A stretch of DNA of 64,000 bases from Lysobacter sp. M2-1 (GTDB lineage: Bacteria > Pseudomonadota > Gammaproteobacteria > Xanthomonadales > Xanthomonadaceae). The notes under the pieces were generated by a model. That model was not told where the DNA came from and did not search any database. It saw only the letters and a list, made by a program, of their open reading frames with translations. This document shows positions 27,174 to 38,686 of the stretch, one piece after another. Position numbers and translations under genes: made by a program. Each line of letters opens with the position of its first letter. Position 1 is the stretch's first letter. The stretch spans positions 248,001 through 312,000 of the forward strand of contig NZ_JAKPBU010000005.1 in assembly GCF_022662495.1 (NCBI RefSeq). The letters run 5' to 3'.

Positions 27174-28577
27174 TCACACCCAGCCGGTCGCGTAGAACAC
27201 GCCGATCACCACGAACACCGCCAACGTTTTGACCAGGGTGATGGCAAAGACATCCTTGTAGGCCTGGCGGTGGGTCAGGCCGGTGACCGCGAGCAGGGTA
27301 ATCACCGCGCCGTTATGGGGCAGGGTGTCCATGCCGCCCGAGGCCATCGCTGCCACCCGGTGCATCACTTCCATCGGGATGCCCGCGGCATTTGCGTTGG
27401 CGATGAAGGTTTCCGCCATCGCCGCGAGCGCAATGCTCATCCCGCCCGAGGCCGAGCCGGTGATGCCGGCCAGGGCGGTGACGGTGACCGCTTCGTTGAC
27501 TAGGGGATTGGGAATCGCACTGAGCGCATTGGCCACCACTAGGAAGCCGGGCAGGGCGGCAATGACCGCCCCGAATCCGTACTCGGACGCGGTGTTCATC
27601 GAGGCGAGCAAGGCACCGCCGATGGCCGATTTCGTGCCCTCGGCGAAGCTGGCGATCACCGGCTTCCAGGCGAACGCGAGCACCGTGGCGATCCCAACCA
27701 GCAGGGCGCCTTCCACCGCCCAGATCGCGGCCACCTTCGATACCTCCTGCACCACGGGCGCGGGCGTGCCGATTACCGCCGGAACGAACTCGTGGGCCTG
27801 CCCGTAGAAGCGCGGGATCAGACCGGTGAACAGCTTGTTGCTCACGCCCACCAGCACCAGCGGCAGGATCGCGATCAGCGGATTGGCGAGCCTGCCGCCG
27901 GCAAAGCTCGCCGGTTCGTTCACCAGCGTGGCCGCATCGCCATAGCCTTCGCCCGCGGCCAGCGCCTTGCGGCGTCGCCATTCCAGGTACGCCAGGCCCA
28001 CGCCTAGGATGAAGACGCCGCCCAGGGTGCCCAGTACCGGAGCGGCCCAGGCCGTGGTGCCGAAGAACGATGCCGGAATGATGTTCTGGATCTGCGGCGT
28101 GCCTGGCAGCGCATCCATGGTGAAGGTGAACGCGCCCAGCGCGATGGTGCCGGGGATCAGACGCTTGGGGATATCGCTCTGACGGAACAACTCCGCCGCG
28201 AACGGATACACCGCGAACACCACCACGAACAGCGACACGCCGCCATAGGTCAGCAGCGCGCACACCAGCACGATTGACAGCATCGCCCGCTGTGCGCCCA
28301 CGACTGCGATGGTCGCCTTGACGATCGCCTTGGAAAAGCCGGAGATCTCGATCAGCTTGCCGAACACCGCGCCGAGCAGGAAGACCGGGAAATACAGCTT
28401 CAGGAACCCGACCATCTTGTCCATGAACAGGCCGGTGAACATCGGCGCGACCAGCGATGGATCGGTCAGCAGCACCGCGCCCAGCGCCGCGATCGGGGCG
28501 AACAAGATCACGCTGTAGCCGCGATAGGCCACGAACATGAGGAAGCACAGCGCGGCGAGGACGATCAGGAACGACAT
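27174..28577 (-). CDS. GntP-family permease
   Basis: This is 467 residues with about 12 predicted membrane helices. It has GntP/CitMHS-like features: a LKLYFPVFLLGAVFGKLIE segment early, a mid-protein TFTMDALPGTPQIQNIIP and a late SGGMDTLPHNGAVITLL. Substrates in the family include gluconate, other sugar acids and 3-hydroxybutyrate; the window's PHB genes make the last tempting but do not prove it. The start at 28577 begins translation at the first helix; the long ORF continuing upstream is shadow. Confidence 0.85.
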   Translation of the reverse strand: MSFLIVLAALCFLMFVAYRGYSVILFAPIAALGAVLLTDPSLVAPMFTGLFMDKMVGFLKLYFPVFLLGAVFGKLIEISGFSKAIVKATIAVVGAQRAMLSIVLVCALLTYGGVSLFVVVFAVYPFAAELFRQSDIPKRLIPGTIALGAFTFTMDALPGTPQIQNIIPASFFGTTAWAAPVLGTLGGVFILGVGLAYLEWRRRKALAAGEGYGDAATLVNEPASFAGGRLANPLIAILPLVLVGVSNKLFTGLIPRFYGQAHEFVPAVIGTPAPVVQEVSKVAAIWAVEGALLVGIATVLAFAWKPVIASFAEGTKSAIGGALLASMNTASEYGFGAVIAALPGFLVVANALSAIPNPLVNEAVTVTALAGITGSASGGMSIALAAMAETFIANANAAGIPMEVMHRVAAMASGGMDTLPHNGAVITLLAVTGLTHRQAYKDVFAITLVKTLAVFVVIGVFYATGWV

Positions 28578-28853
28578 TCGGGATCTCTGCAGGAAATCTG
28601 TCCACGGCACCCGGCCGCCTGGATGCGGCGGCCATGGCCGCGAATGTCTTTGCCTGCGTGTAGCCAGGCGAGGCGCCATCACGGCCATGACCGCCCGCAA
28701 AGGAATGGGCGACTGCTGGTCGGGCGCAGTCTCAGCGGCTACACCGCTCGGGCCCATTGTCCGAAGGTACAAGTGCCCGCGGCTGTGCGCCTGCCTAGTC
28801 TGCACGGCGGGCGGCGCCTGGCCGCACGCAATGCCTATCCGAGGGGAACCAAG

Positions 28854-31097
<2,244 letters not shown>

Positions 31098-31272
31098 GCC
31101 CCATCCGGCGAGGACCAAGGCCGGTTCCGCGAAGGCGTGCGGATGCCACCTGGCACCGGGTGCGTTGCATGCGCCCGGGCCGGACCGAGGGTGTGGCATG
31201 CGCCCACGCGCGGCCGGCAGGCAACGCGGCTGACGTTCGCGGCTATCCTCGCCGGGTGAGGGGATTTCCGCC

Positions 31273-34200
31273 ATGGGCATGCTGAGCACCGCGACCGTGA
31301 TCGTCGCCGGCCTCGTGTGGCTGGCGCTGATGTTTGCCGCGGCGGTGTACGGCGAACGCCATCCTGGGGCGTTCTCGCGCCGCTGGCGCCATGTCTACGC
31401 GCTGTCGCTGGCGGTGCATTGCACCTCGTGGACGTTCTACGGCACGGTGACCCAGGCGGCCCGCTACGGCTGGCCGCTGCCGCCGACGTTCCTCGGTGCG
31501 ATCCTGTTCTACCTGCTCGCCTTCGCCTTTATGGTGCGGCTGGTGCGGCTGGCGCGGGAGAGCAATGCGACGTCGCTGGCCGACCTGATCGCCACCCGGC
31601 TGGGCAGGGATCCGTGGCTGGCGGCCACCGTGACCCTGGTCGCCGCGCTCGGGCTGGTCCCCTACATCGCGCTGCAGCTCAAGGCCGTGACTATGAGCTT
31701 CGCCACGCTCACCGGCGAAGCGCGCGGAGGCGCGGACGTGGCGCCGTGGCGCGACGGTGCGCTGTACGTGGCCCTGGCCATGGCGGTGTTCGCCATGCTG
31801 TTCGGCACCCGCCGTGCCAGCGCCACCGAGCACAACCGCGGCCTGGTGCTGGCGATCGCGTTCGAATCGCTGTTCAAGCTGGTGGCGATGCTGGTCCTGG
31901 GCCTGTTCGTCTGGCTCGCGCTCGACATCCCGGCCGTCACCGTACCGGTTGCGCCCGCGTCCGCGCAGGCTGGCGGCTTCGTCCCGCTGGTGCTGCTGGG
32001 CGCGCTGGCCATGTTCATCCTGCCGCACCAGTTCCACATCGGCGTCGTCGAATGCCGCGACGAACGCGACATCCGCAGCGCGCGCTGGCTGTTTCCGCTG
32101 TACCTGGTGCTGATCGCGCTGCCTACGCTGCCGCTGGCCCGGGCCGGCGTGGCCTTGCTGGGCGATGCGGTGCCCTCGGACATGTACGCGCTGGCGCTGC
32201 CCGCCTCGCAGGGCCATGGCGGTATCGCACTGTTCGCTTTCCTGGGCGGGCTGAGCGCCTCCACCGGCATGGTGGTGGTCAGCACCCTGGCGCTGAGCCT
32301 GATGATCGGCAATCACTGGTTCGCCCCGGGCCTGCTGCGCGGCGCATGGTCTGGGCAGGGCGATGATCGCCGCGGCGACCTGCTGCGCCTGCGCCGCGCC
32401 TGCATCGTGGCCATCATGCTGCTGTCGTGGAGCTATGCGCGCCTGGTGAGCGGCAGCGACGCGCTGGCCGACATCGGTGCGGTGTCGTTCTCGGCCTTGG
32501 CCACCCTGGCACCGGCGCTCGCATTCGCGGTGTGGCGCCCGCGCACGCCGCCGCGCGCGGCGACCGTCGGCGTAATGGTCGCGTTCATGGTGTGGGCCTG
32601 GGTGATGCTCACGCCGCTGCTGGCTGCGACCTTCGGCGCGAAGGCCGACTGGATCGCAGGCGGCCCCTTCGGTTGGACGTGGTTGTCACCCGACGCGCTG
32701 TTTGGGCTGACCGGCTGGAGCCGGCTGGGTCGCGCGGTGGGCGCGAGCTTCTTCGCCGGCACCCTGGCGATGGTGCTGCTGTCGCTGCAGCGCCCGCGCA
32801 TCGCCGGCGCTCAGACGCGCGGCTTCGACGCGCAAACCCTGCGCCGCGCCGCAACCCGCTTCCTGCCCGCCATGCAGGTGGACGCGCTGCTGGCCGACGC
32901 ACCGCGCGGAGGTGCGGTGCCCGCGCGCATCGAGGAGCGCCTGGAACGCGAGCTGTCCGCGGTACTGGGCGCCGCGTCGGCGCGCCTGCTGCTGGATGCC
33001 GCGCGGCGCGAGGTCGGCGCCGACCTGGACACGGTCGCGGCCATCGTTGGCGAGGCCTCGCAGGACCTGCGCTTCAACCAGCGCCTGCTGGAAGGCGCGC
33101 TGCAAAACATGTCGCAGGGCATCAGCGTGGTCGATGCGCAGCTGCACCTGGTCGCCTGGAACCGGCGCTATGCCGAACTGTTCGGCTTTCCCGATGCGTT
33201 GCTGCAGGTTGGCCGGCCGATCGCCGAGATCAGTCGCTGGGCGCTGCGCCATGTCGAAGGCGCGGACGACGTGGAAGCGGCCCTGCAGCGACGCCTGGCG
33301 CATATGCGCGCGGGAACGCCGCATCTGTCCGAACGCCGGTTTCCCGACGGCAGCATCGTCGAGATCCGCGGCAACCCCATGCCCGGCGGTGGCTTCGTCG
33401 CCACCTTCACCGACGTCACCGCGTTCCGCCATGCGCAGGACGAGCTGCGCCGCAGCAACGAAACCCTGGAGCAGCGGGTCGACGAGCGCACCGCGCTGCT
33501 GCAGGCGGCAAAGCACGAGGCCGAGCGTGCCAACGAGGCCAAGACCCGCTTCCTGACCGCCATCGGCCACGACCTGCTGCAGCCGCTGCACGCAGCGCAG
33601 TTGTTCACCGACGCGCTGTCCCAGCAGGTCGAAGGCGAGCCGCGTCGCGATGCGTTGCAGAACAAGCTGCTGCAGATCCGCGGCGCGCTCGATTCCACCA
33701 CCGACCTGCTCACCGGCTTGCTCGACATGTCGCGACTGGAAGCGGGCGGGCTGGTGCCCGAGCCGCGCGACTTCCCGCTGGCCGAGGTACTCGAACCGCT
33801 GGCGTCCGAGTTCGCCGCCATGGCCGCCGAGCGCGGCCTGCGCTTTCGACATGTATGCAGCGGTGCCTGGACCCATACCGATCCCCAGCTGCTGCGCCGC
33901 ATCCTGCAGAATTTCCTGGCCAATGCGGTGAGCTACACCGCACGCGGTACGGTCCTGCTCGGCGTGCGTCGTGCAGGAGACGCGCTGCGCATCGAAGTGC
34001 ACGACACCGGGTCGGGCATCGCGCCGGAGCTGCAGCAGGCGATCTTCGAGGAATTCCGGCGTGGCGACGATGCGGCCGGGCAGGGGCTTGGACTGGGACT
34101 TTCCATCGCCGACCGGATCGCGCGCCTGCTGGGCGCACCGATCGCCCTGCGCAGTGCGCCTGGCAGCGGCACCACATTCTCGCTGCTGTTGCCGAGCGTG

Positions 34201-34653
34201 CAGGCGCAGCGCACCGCAGCCGCGCCGCAGCCCGGCGCACGCGGCTACCCGGGCTTGCGCGTGCTGGTGGTCGACAACGTGCCGGCCGGGCTGCAGGCGC
34301 TGCAGGCGATGCTCGAACGGTGGGGATGCACGGTCTCGGCCGTCGCCGACGGCGATGCCGCACTGGCGGCGGAAGCGCTGCATCCTGCCGATCTGTGGCT
34401 GCTCGACTACCATCTCGACGCCGGCGATACCGGCGTCGCCCTGTACCAGCGCCTCGTCAACGCTTGCGGCCCGCGTCCCGCCGTGATCCTCAGTGCCGAC
34501 CATGGCGATCAGGTGCGGCGCGCGGTGATGGAAGCCGGCTTGCCGCTGCTGCCAAAGCCGGTCAAGGCGCTGGCGCTGAAGTCGGTGATGGATCGGGCGC
34601 TGGCGGCCAGGCCGCCCTCGACGCTGGACGCCGGCCGGCCCCTGATGGCATGA
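31273..34653 (+). CDS. Sodium:solute-symporter-fused hybrid histidine kinase (NahK/CbrA-type)
   Basis: This is 1126 residues. Roughly the first 500 are 12-13 helices of a sodium:solute symporter-like domain, followed by a PAS_7 region (about 590-710), HisKA with H766 in AIGHDLLQPLHAAQ, HATPase (NFLANAVSYTARG, GLGLGLSIADR), and a receiver with D1045 in LWLLDYHLD. The receiver's first acidic motif reads VDN rather than DD. Architectures of this kind (CbrA, NahK/ErcS') sense nutrients or pass phosphate to NarL-type regulators. No partner lies next to it; the orphan NarL-type regulator at 47365-48033 is a candidate. Confidence 0.9.
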   Translation: MGMLSTATVIVAGLVWLALMFAAAVYGERHPGAFSRRWRHVYALSLAVHCTSWTFYGTVTQAARYGWPLPPTFLGAILFYLLAFAFMVRLVRLARESNATSLADLIATRLGRDPWLAATVTLVAALGLVPYIALQLKAVTMSFATLTGEARGGADVAPWRDGALYVALAMAVFAMLFGTRRASATEHNRGLVLAIAFESLFKLVAMLVLGLFVWLALDIPAVTVPVAPASAQAGGFVPLVLLGALAMFILPHQFHIGVVECRDERDIRSARWLFPLYLVLIALPTLPLARAGVALLGDAVPSDMYALALPASQGHGGIALFAFLGGLSASTGMVVVSTLALSLMIGNHWFAPGLLRGAWSGQGDDRRGDLLRLRRACIVAIMLLSWSYARLVSGSDALADIGAVSFSALATLAPALAFAVWRPRTPPRAATVGVMVAFMVWAWVMLTPLLAATFGAKADWIAGGPFGWTWLSPDALFGLTGWSRLGRAVGASFFAGTLAMVLLSLQRPRIAGAQTRGFDAQTLRRAATRFLPAMQVDALLADAPRGGAVPARIEERLERELSAVLGAASARLLLDAARREVGADLDTVAAIVGEASQDLRFNQRLLEGALQNMSQGISVVDAQLHLVAWNRRYAELFGFPDALLQVGRPIAEISRWALRHVEGADDVEAALQRRLAHMRAGTPHLSERRFPDGSIVEIRGNPMPGGGFVATFTDVTAFRHAQDELRRSNETLEQRVDERTALLQAAKHEAERANEAKTRFLTAIGHDLLQPLHAAQLFTDALSQQVEGEPRRDALQNKLLQIRGALDSTTDLLTGLLDMSRLEAGGLVPEPRDFPLAEVLEPLASEFAAMAAERGLRFRHVCSGAWTHTDPQLLRRILQNFLANAVSYTARGTVLLGVRRAGDALRIEVHDTGSGIAPELQQAIFEEFRRGDDAAGQGLGLGLSIADRIARLLGAPIALRSAPGSGTTFSLLLPSVQAQRTAAAPQPGARGYPGLRVLVVDNVPAGLQALQAMLERWGCTVSAVADGDAALAAEALHPADLWLLDYHLDAGDTGVALYQRLVNACGPRPAVILSADHGDQVRRAVMEAGLPLLPKPVKALALKSVMDRALAARPPSTLDAGRPLMA

Positions 34654-34714
34654 CCGCGAGAGCGCCAGCGCAAGCCGGTCGATCGAGCCGGTTCATTTCC
34701 CCTGCGAAATATAT

Positions 34715-34769
34715 TTAACCAAAGGGTTGACAATCGTCTGCAGACGCGTATATTCAACCATATGGTTAA
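34715..34769 (+). promoter_or_regulatory. ArsR operator pair with core promoter
   Basis: There are two copies of the same 16-bp dyad in opposite orientation: TTAACC/GGTTGA (34715-34730) and TCAACC/GGTTAA (34754-34769), each with a 4-bp centre. Between them lie a -35 TTGACA (34727-34732) and a -10 TATATT (34749-34754) 16 bp apart. The second dyad contains the ATG at 34762, only 7 bp after the -10, so the transcript is probably leaderless and shut off by the ArsR protein. Confidence 0.75.
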
Positions 34770-35160
34770 GCAATATCCAGAACGCCTCGACGCCGTATTC
34801 GGCGCGCTGGCCGATCCGACCCGCCGCGCGATGCTGCGCGAGCTGGCTGCGCAGCCGCGCACCATCGGCGAACTCGCTGCCCCGTTCGAGATCTCGCTGG
34901 CCGGGGCCTCGAAGCACATCCAGGTGCTCGAACGCGCCGGGCTGATCCAGCGCGAGGTGCAGGGCAGGGTGCATACCTGTCGGCTCGATGCGCGCCCGCT
35001 GCATGCCGGCGCGGAATGGCTCCGTCATTACGAGCGCTTCTGGAACCAGAAACTCGACGTGCTTGAGGCCATTCTCAAGGCCGAGGACGCGTCGAAGCGC
35101 GTCGCGAAACCAGCGGCCAGATCCGCCCGAAAATCTCCCACCACCAGGAGGAAACCATGA
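34762..35160 (+). CDS. ArsR/SmtB-family transcriptional regulator
   Basis: This is 132 residues with the winged-helix pattern (LADPTRRAMLRELA, LSLAGASKHIQVLERAGLI) and a Lys/Arg-rich tail. No metal-binding cysteine motif is visible, as in the many ArsR members paired with SRPBCC proteins. Its stop overlaps the start of the SRPBCC gene by 4 nt. Two symmetrical sites flank and cover its promoter, so autorepression is likely. The signal could be a hydrophobic compound bound by the downstream protein. Confidence 0.88.
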   Translation: MVKQYPERLDAVFGALADPTRRAMLRELAAQPRTIGELAAPFEISLAGASKHIQVLERAGLIQREVQGRVHTCRLDARPLHAGAEWLRHYERFWNQKLDVLEAILKAEDASKRVAKPAARSARKSPTTRRKP

Positions 35161-35687
35161 ACATCGCCATTGCCGAAGCCGAGTACGGCGTCGTGACCGC
35201 CCCCGATACCGTGCGGATCCAGCGTCTGCTGCCCGGACCGGTCGAACGCATCTGGGCCTACCTCACCGAAAGCGACCTGCGCCGGCAGTGGCTGGCCGCA
35301 GGCGAGATGGACCTGCAGGTTGGCGCGCCGTTCGAACTGGTCTGGCGCAACGAGGAGCTGTCCGATCCGCCCGGGCAGCGGCCCGAAGGCTTCTCCGAGG
35401 AGAGCCGGATGCAAAGCACCATCGTCGAGTTCGATGCGCCGCGCCGCCTCGCCTTCACCTGGGGTGGGGGCGATGTGACGTTCGAGCTCGAACCGAAAGG
35501 CGAGCAGGTGCTGCTCACCGTGCTCCACCGCGGCATCTCCGACCGGTCGAACCTGCTCAAGATCGGCGCCGGCTGGCATATGCACCTCAACGTCCTGGCT
35601 GCACGTACGAAGGGCAACAAGCCCGAACCGTTCTGGGACGGCTGGAGCCGGCTGCGCGCCGAATACGATCGCCGCGTGCCGGCCTGA
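35157..35687 (+). CDS. SRPBCC/AHSA1-family protein
   Basis: This is 176 residues of the AHSA1-like START fold: IQRLLPGPVERIWAYLTESDLRRQWLAAGEMD, RLAFTWGGGDVTFELEPKG and a long C-terminal helix NVLAARTKG. The hydrophobic cavity of this fold binds lipids or aromatic compounds. It is translationally coupled to the ArsR-family gene, a common pairing in bacteria; the physiological ligand is unknown. Confidence 0.85.
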   Translation: MNIAIAEAEYGVVTAPDTVRIQRLLPGPVERIWAYLTESDLRRQWLAAGEMDLQVGAPFELVWRNEELSDPPGQRPEGFSEESRMQSTIVEFDAPRRLAFTWGGGDVTFELEPKGEQVLLTVLHRGISDRSNLLKIGAGWHMHLNVLAARTKGNKPEPFWDGWSRLRAEYDRRVPA

Positions 35688-35755
35688 CCGCACGCCGGTC
35701 CGCCCGCACTTCAACCTACAACAGACAGGCGCCGTGGTCCGCCACGGCGCAACGG

Positions 35756-36517
35756 ATGATGCTTGCCATGAACAAGGTCCGGATCTTCGCGTTGGTCGTC
35801 GCCCTGGCGACCGCGCCCGCACAAGCGGCTGCAGTACAGGCTACCTCGCTCACGCCGATGCCAGAGACACTGGAAGTGCGTTACGCACTGAGCGCGCTGC
35901 CGGCTGCGTTGCGCGACGCAGCGACCGTGCACGTCCTCGATCCCGCAACGGGCTACCGCGTCGCCCGCCGCGGAACCAGCGGCCTGGAATGCCTGGTGCA
36001 GCGCACTGCCTGGGAGCACGGCGAATTGCGCGACGACATCTACATCCCGCTGTGCTACGACGCGGTGGGCGCGCGCACCTACCTGAAGGTCATCATGGAT
36101 ACGGCCGCGCTGCGTGTGAGCGGCATCGATGCCGCTGCGTTGAAAGCAAGAGTCGAGCAACGTTACGCAGACGGAACCTACCGCGCTCCCGAGAAATCGG
36201 GCGTGTCGTACATGGTGGCGCCGGTGATGCGCACGGCCGGGCCGCCCGACATGCAGATCCACACCATGGCGATGCCGCACCTCATGTACTACGCACCGGG
36301 CATCAGCAACGCGGATATCGGCGCCAAACCAGATCTCGCCGATCCCGCGACCCTGGTGTACCCGCTCATCGACCGCCAGGGCAACGACGAGCAGAGCTAC
36401 GTGGTCCAGCTTCTGGGCGAGACGGAGAAGGCGAAGATCCTGGCCGACGAGCGGGAGCTGCTGCACGCGCTGTGTGCGCATCGCGAGGTGCTCTGCCTTG
36501 CCGGCATGAAGCACTGA
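35756..36517 (+). CDS. Exported hypothetical protein
   Basis: This is 253 residues from the ATG at 35756 (35768 is an equally good start) with a signal peptide ending near AQAAA. The mature part contains scattered conserved-looking Cys in ECLVQRT, LCYDAV and ALCAHREVLCL, which may form disulfides. I recognise no family. It lies between the ArsR-SRPBCC pair and the GFA gene but has 60-180 bp gaps on both sides, so it probably has its own promoter. Confidence 0.62.
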   Translation: MMLAMNKVRIFALVVALATAPAQAAAVQATSLTPMPETLEVRYALSALPAALRDAATVHVLDPATGYRVARRGTSGLECLVQRTAWEHGELRDDIYIPLCYDAVGARTYLKVIMDTAALRVSGIDAAALKARVEQRYADGTYRAPEKSGVSYMVAPVMRTAGPPDMQIHTMAMPHLMYYAPGISNADIGAKPDLADPATLVYPLIDRQGNDEQSYVVQLLGETEKAKILADERELLHALCAHREVLCLAGMKH

Positions 36518-36699
36518 CGGCGCTGTTCGGCGGCCAGTGGACGGGGTGCATCTCCGACTCCATCCGGCCACAGCGCCATAACTCCAGCACTCCAGCACCT
36601 GCGCCACGATGCATGCCGAACGTGTGGGCCGATCGCAATGAACCTCGTTCGATCGGTCAGCGTGCTGTCTTCCACCCCAGTACGAGAAGAGAGACAGAC

Positions 36700-37116
36700 A
36701 TGAGCAAGGCCTATACCGGCGGATGCGCCTGCGGCGCGATCCGTTACGAGATCTCCGACGAACCGATCGTCATGAACGACTGTCAATGTCGCGACTGCCA
36801 GAAGGCAAGCGGCACCGGGCACGGGTCCTATCTGAGCTTTCCGAGCAGGCAGCGCGTGAAACTCGAGGGCATGGCGACCCACCGCGACATCGTTGCCGAT
36901 AGCGGCAACACGAAGACACACGCGTTCTGCCCGACTTGCGGTTCCCCGGTCTATTTGACGTTTGCGGCTGCGCCGGATGTTTTCACCGTGCATGCCGGCA
37001 GCCTCGACGATCCGGGCCGGTACAAGCCGCAAATGACGACTTATCGCGTGCGCGGATACCCGTGGGACCAGCTTGATCCGGCCGTGCCGAAGTTCGACGG
37101 GATGCCGCCGGGGTGA
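36700..37116 (+). CDS. GFA-family zinc protein (Gfa-like)
   Basis: This is 138 residues with the complete Gfa zinc-ligand set: GGCACGAIRYE, CQCRDCQKASG and AFCPTCGSPVY. The prototype, Gfa, was described as acting on the glutathione-formaldehyde adduct, but most GFA-domain proteins have no proven activity. The start at 36700 follows an AG-rich ribosome site. It is a stand-alone gene. Confidence 0.87.
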   Translation: MSKAYTGGCACGAIRYEISDEPIVMNDCQCRDCQKASGTGHGSYLSFPSRQRVKLEGMATHRDIVADSGNTKTHAFCPTCGSPVYLTFAAAPDVFTVHAGSLDDPGRYKPQMTTYRVRGYPWDQLDPAVPKFDGMPPG

Positions 37117-37290
37117 TCGATACGGACATCGATATCGATGCGCAAGTTGGCAGGTGGGGAATACTCCGTTCGATGGCCCCGGAGGAGCGATAGCGGCCGC
37201 GAATGAGCGCCCTGGCGCGATTCGGACCGACGTGTCGATTTCGGGATGCTCCACCCGTCGAATGGGAGGCAGACAGGACAATCCACCCGC

Positions 37291-38538
37291 ATGAACAGCT
37301 CCGCATCCGCTTCTTCTCTCCCGGTCGATCGCAACTGGTCCCTGGTCGCGGCCGGCGCGGTCCTCGGTTGTGTGGGCATTGGCGTGTTGTTTGCGCTGGC
37401 GGTGCTGCTGCAGCCGATGAGCAGCGATACCGGCTGGTCGCGCGCCGGCCTGTCCAGTGCGATGACGCTGGCTTTCGTCAGTGGCGGCTTCGCCGGCTTC
37501 GGCTGGGGCATGCTCAGCGATCGCTACGGACCGCGGGTGTGCGTGCTGGCCGGTTCGGTGCTGCTGGGCCTGGCCTGCGTGCTGGCGAGCCGGGCGGATA
37601 GCCTGCTGGAGTTCCAACTCAGCTACGGGTTGCTGCTGGGCGTCGCGGTCGCCAGCTTCTTTGCGCCGGTGATCGCGGCGACAGCCTCGTCGTTCGAGCG
37701 GCACCGCAACCTGGCGATCTCGCTCGTGTCGGCAGGGGTCGGCGTGGCGCCGATGACGATGTCGCCGCTGGTGGCCTGGCTGGTGACGCAGCACGACTGG
37801 CGCAGCACCCTGCTGATCGTGGGCGTGCTGGCCTGGGCGCTGACCCTGCCGGTGGTCTGGTTCGTGCGTGCCGCACCGGCGCCCGCCGCCTCGGCCGAGG
37901 ACATCGCGACCAGGGGCAGCCAAAGCCTGACCGCAGGGCAGGCGTTGCGTTCAAAACCTTTCATCGTGCTGGCACTGGCCTACTTCGCCTGCTGCGCGGC
38001 GCATTCGGGCCCGATCTTCCACACGGTGAGCTACGCGGTCGGCTGCGGCCTGTCGGTGACCGCCGCGGTGACGATCTACAGTATGGAAGGCGCCGCCGGG
38101 CTGGGCGGACGGCTGCTGTTCGGCGTCCTGGCGGACCGGCTGGGCGCCAAGCCGGTGCTGGTGGCCGGCTTGCTGGTGCAGGCCCTTGCGGCCGCGGCCT
38201 ATCTCGGTGCGAGCCAGCTCACCGGCTTTTACGTCGTGGCAATCGTGTTCGGCCTGGCCTACGGCGGCACCATGCCACTGTATGCCTCGCTGGCACGCGA
38301 AGCGTTCTCGCCGCGCATTCTCGGCACGGTGCTGGGAGCGGCGTCGTTGCTCTCGAGCATGGGCATGGCGCTCGGTCCGCTGCTGGGCGGCTGGCTGTAC
38401 GACCGCTTCGGGACCTACACCTGGCTGTATATCGGGTCGATGTCGGTGGGTCTGGCGGCAGCGGCCATTGCGTTGCTGTTCCCGTCCGCGCGCAAGCCTT
38501 TGGTGGGTGGCGGTCGCCAGCCCGTGCTGCAGACCTGA
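37291..38538 (+). CDS. Major facilitator superfamily transporter
   Basis: This is 415 residues with 12 predicted helices. The MFS signature GMLSDRYGPRVCVLAG lies between helices 2 and 3, with a second copy-like GVLADRLGAKPVLVAG between 8 and 9. The general pattern resembles the OFA/monocarboxylate group, but the substrate cannot be read from sequence. The start at 37291 precedes helix 1; the ATG at 37246 would add an unsupported tail. Confidence 0.85.
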   Translation: MNSSASASSLPVDRNWSLVAAGAVLGCVGIGVLFALAVLLQPMSSDTGWSRAGLSSAMTLAFVSGGFAGFGWGMLSDRYGPRVCVLAGSVLLGLACVLASRADSLLEFQLSYGLLLGVAVASFFAPVIAATASSFERHRNLAISLVSAGVGVAPMTMSPLVAWLVTQHDWRSTLLIVGVLAWALTLPVVWFVRAAPAPAASAEDIATRGSQSLTAGQALRSKPFIVLALAYFACCAAHSGPIFHTVSYAVGCGLSVTAAVTIYSMEGAAGLGGRLLFGVLADRLGAKPVLVAGLLVQALAAAAYLGASQLTGFYVVAIVFGLAYGGTMPLYASLAREAFSPRILGTVLGAASLLSSMGMALGPLLGGWLYDRFGTYTWLYIGSMSVGLAAAAIALLFPSARKPLVGGGRQPVLQT

Positions 38539-38686
38539 GCGTATCCGGGTGCATTCCGCGCGTCGTGCTGCGGACCGTCAGGACGGGGAATCCCGCGACC
38601 TCGTAACCGGGTCATAACCGGAGGACCACTGACAGCGTAACCGCGGCTGTTGAACCATGCGCCGACTGGCTCTGCATGGCGCACAC

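Noticed and set aside
32686-34503. Minus-strand ORF of 605 codons opposite the symporter-fused kinase
   Set aside because: Antisense frame of a clear kinase with all catalytic motifs on the plus strand.
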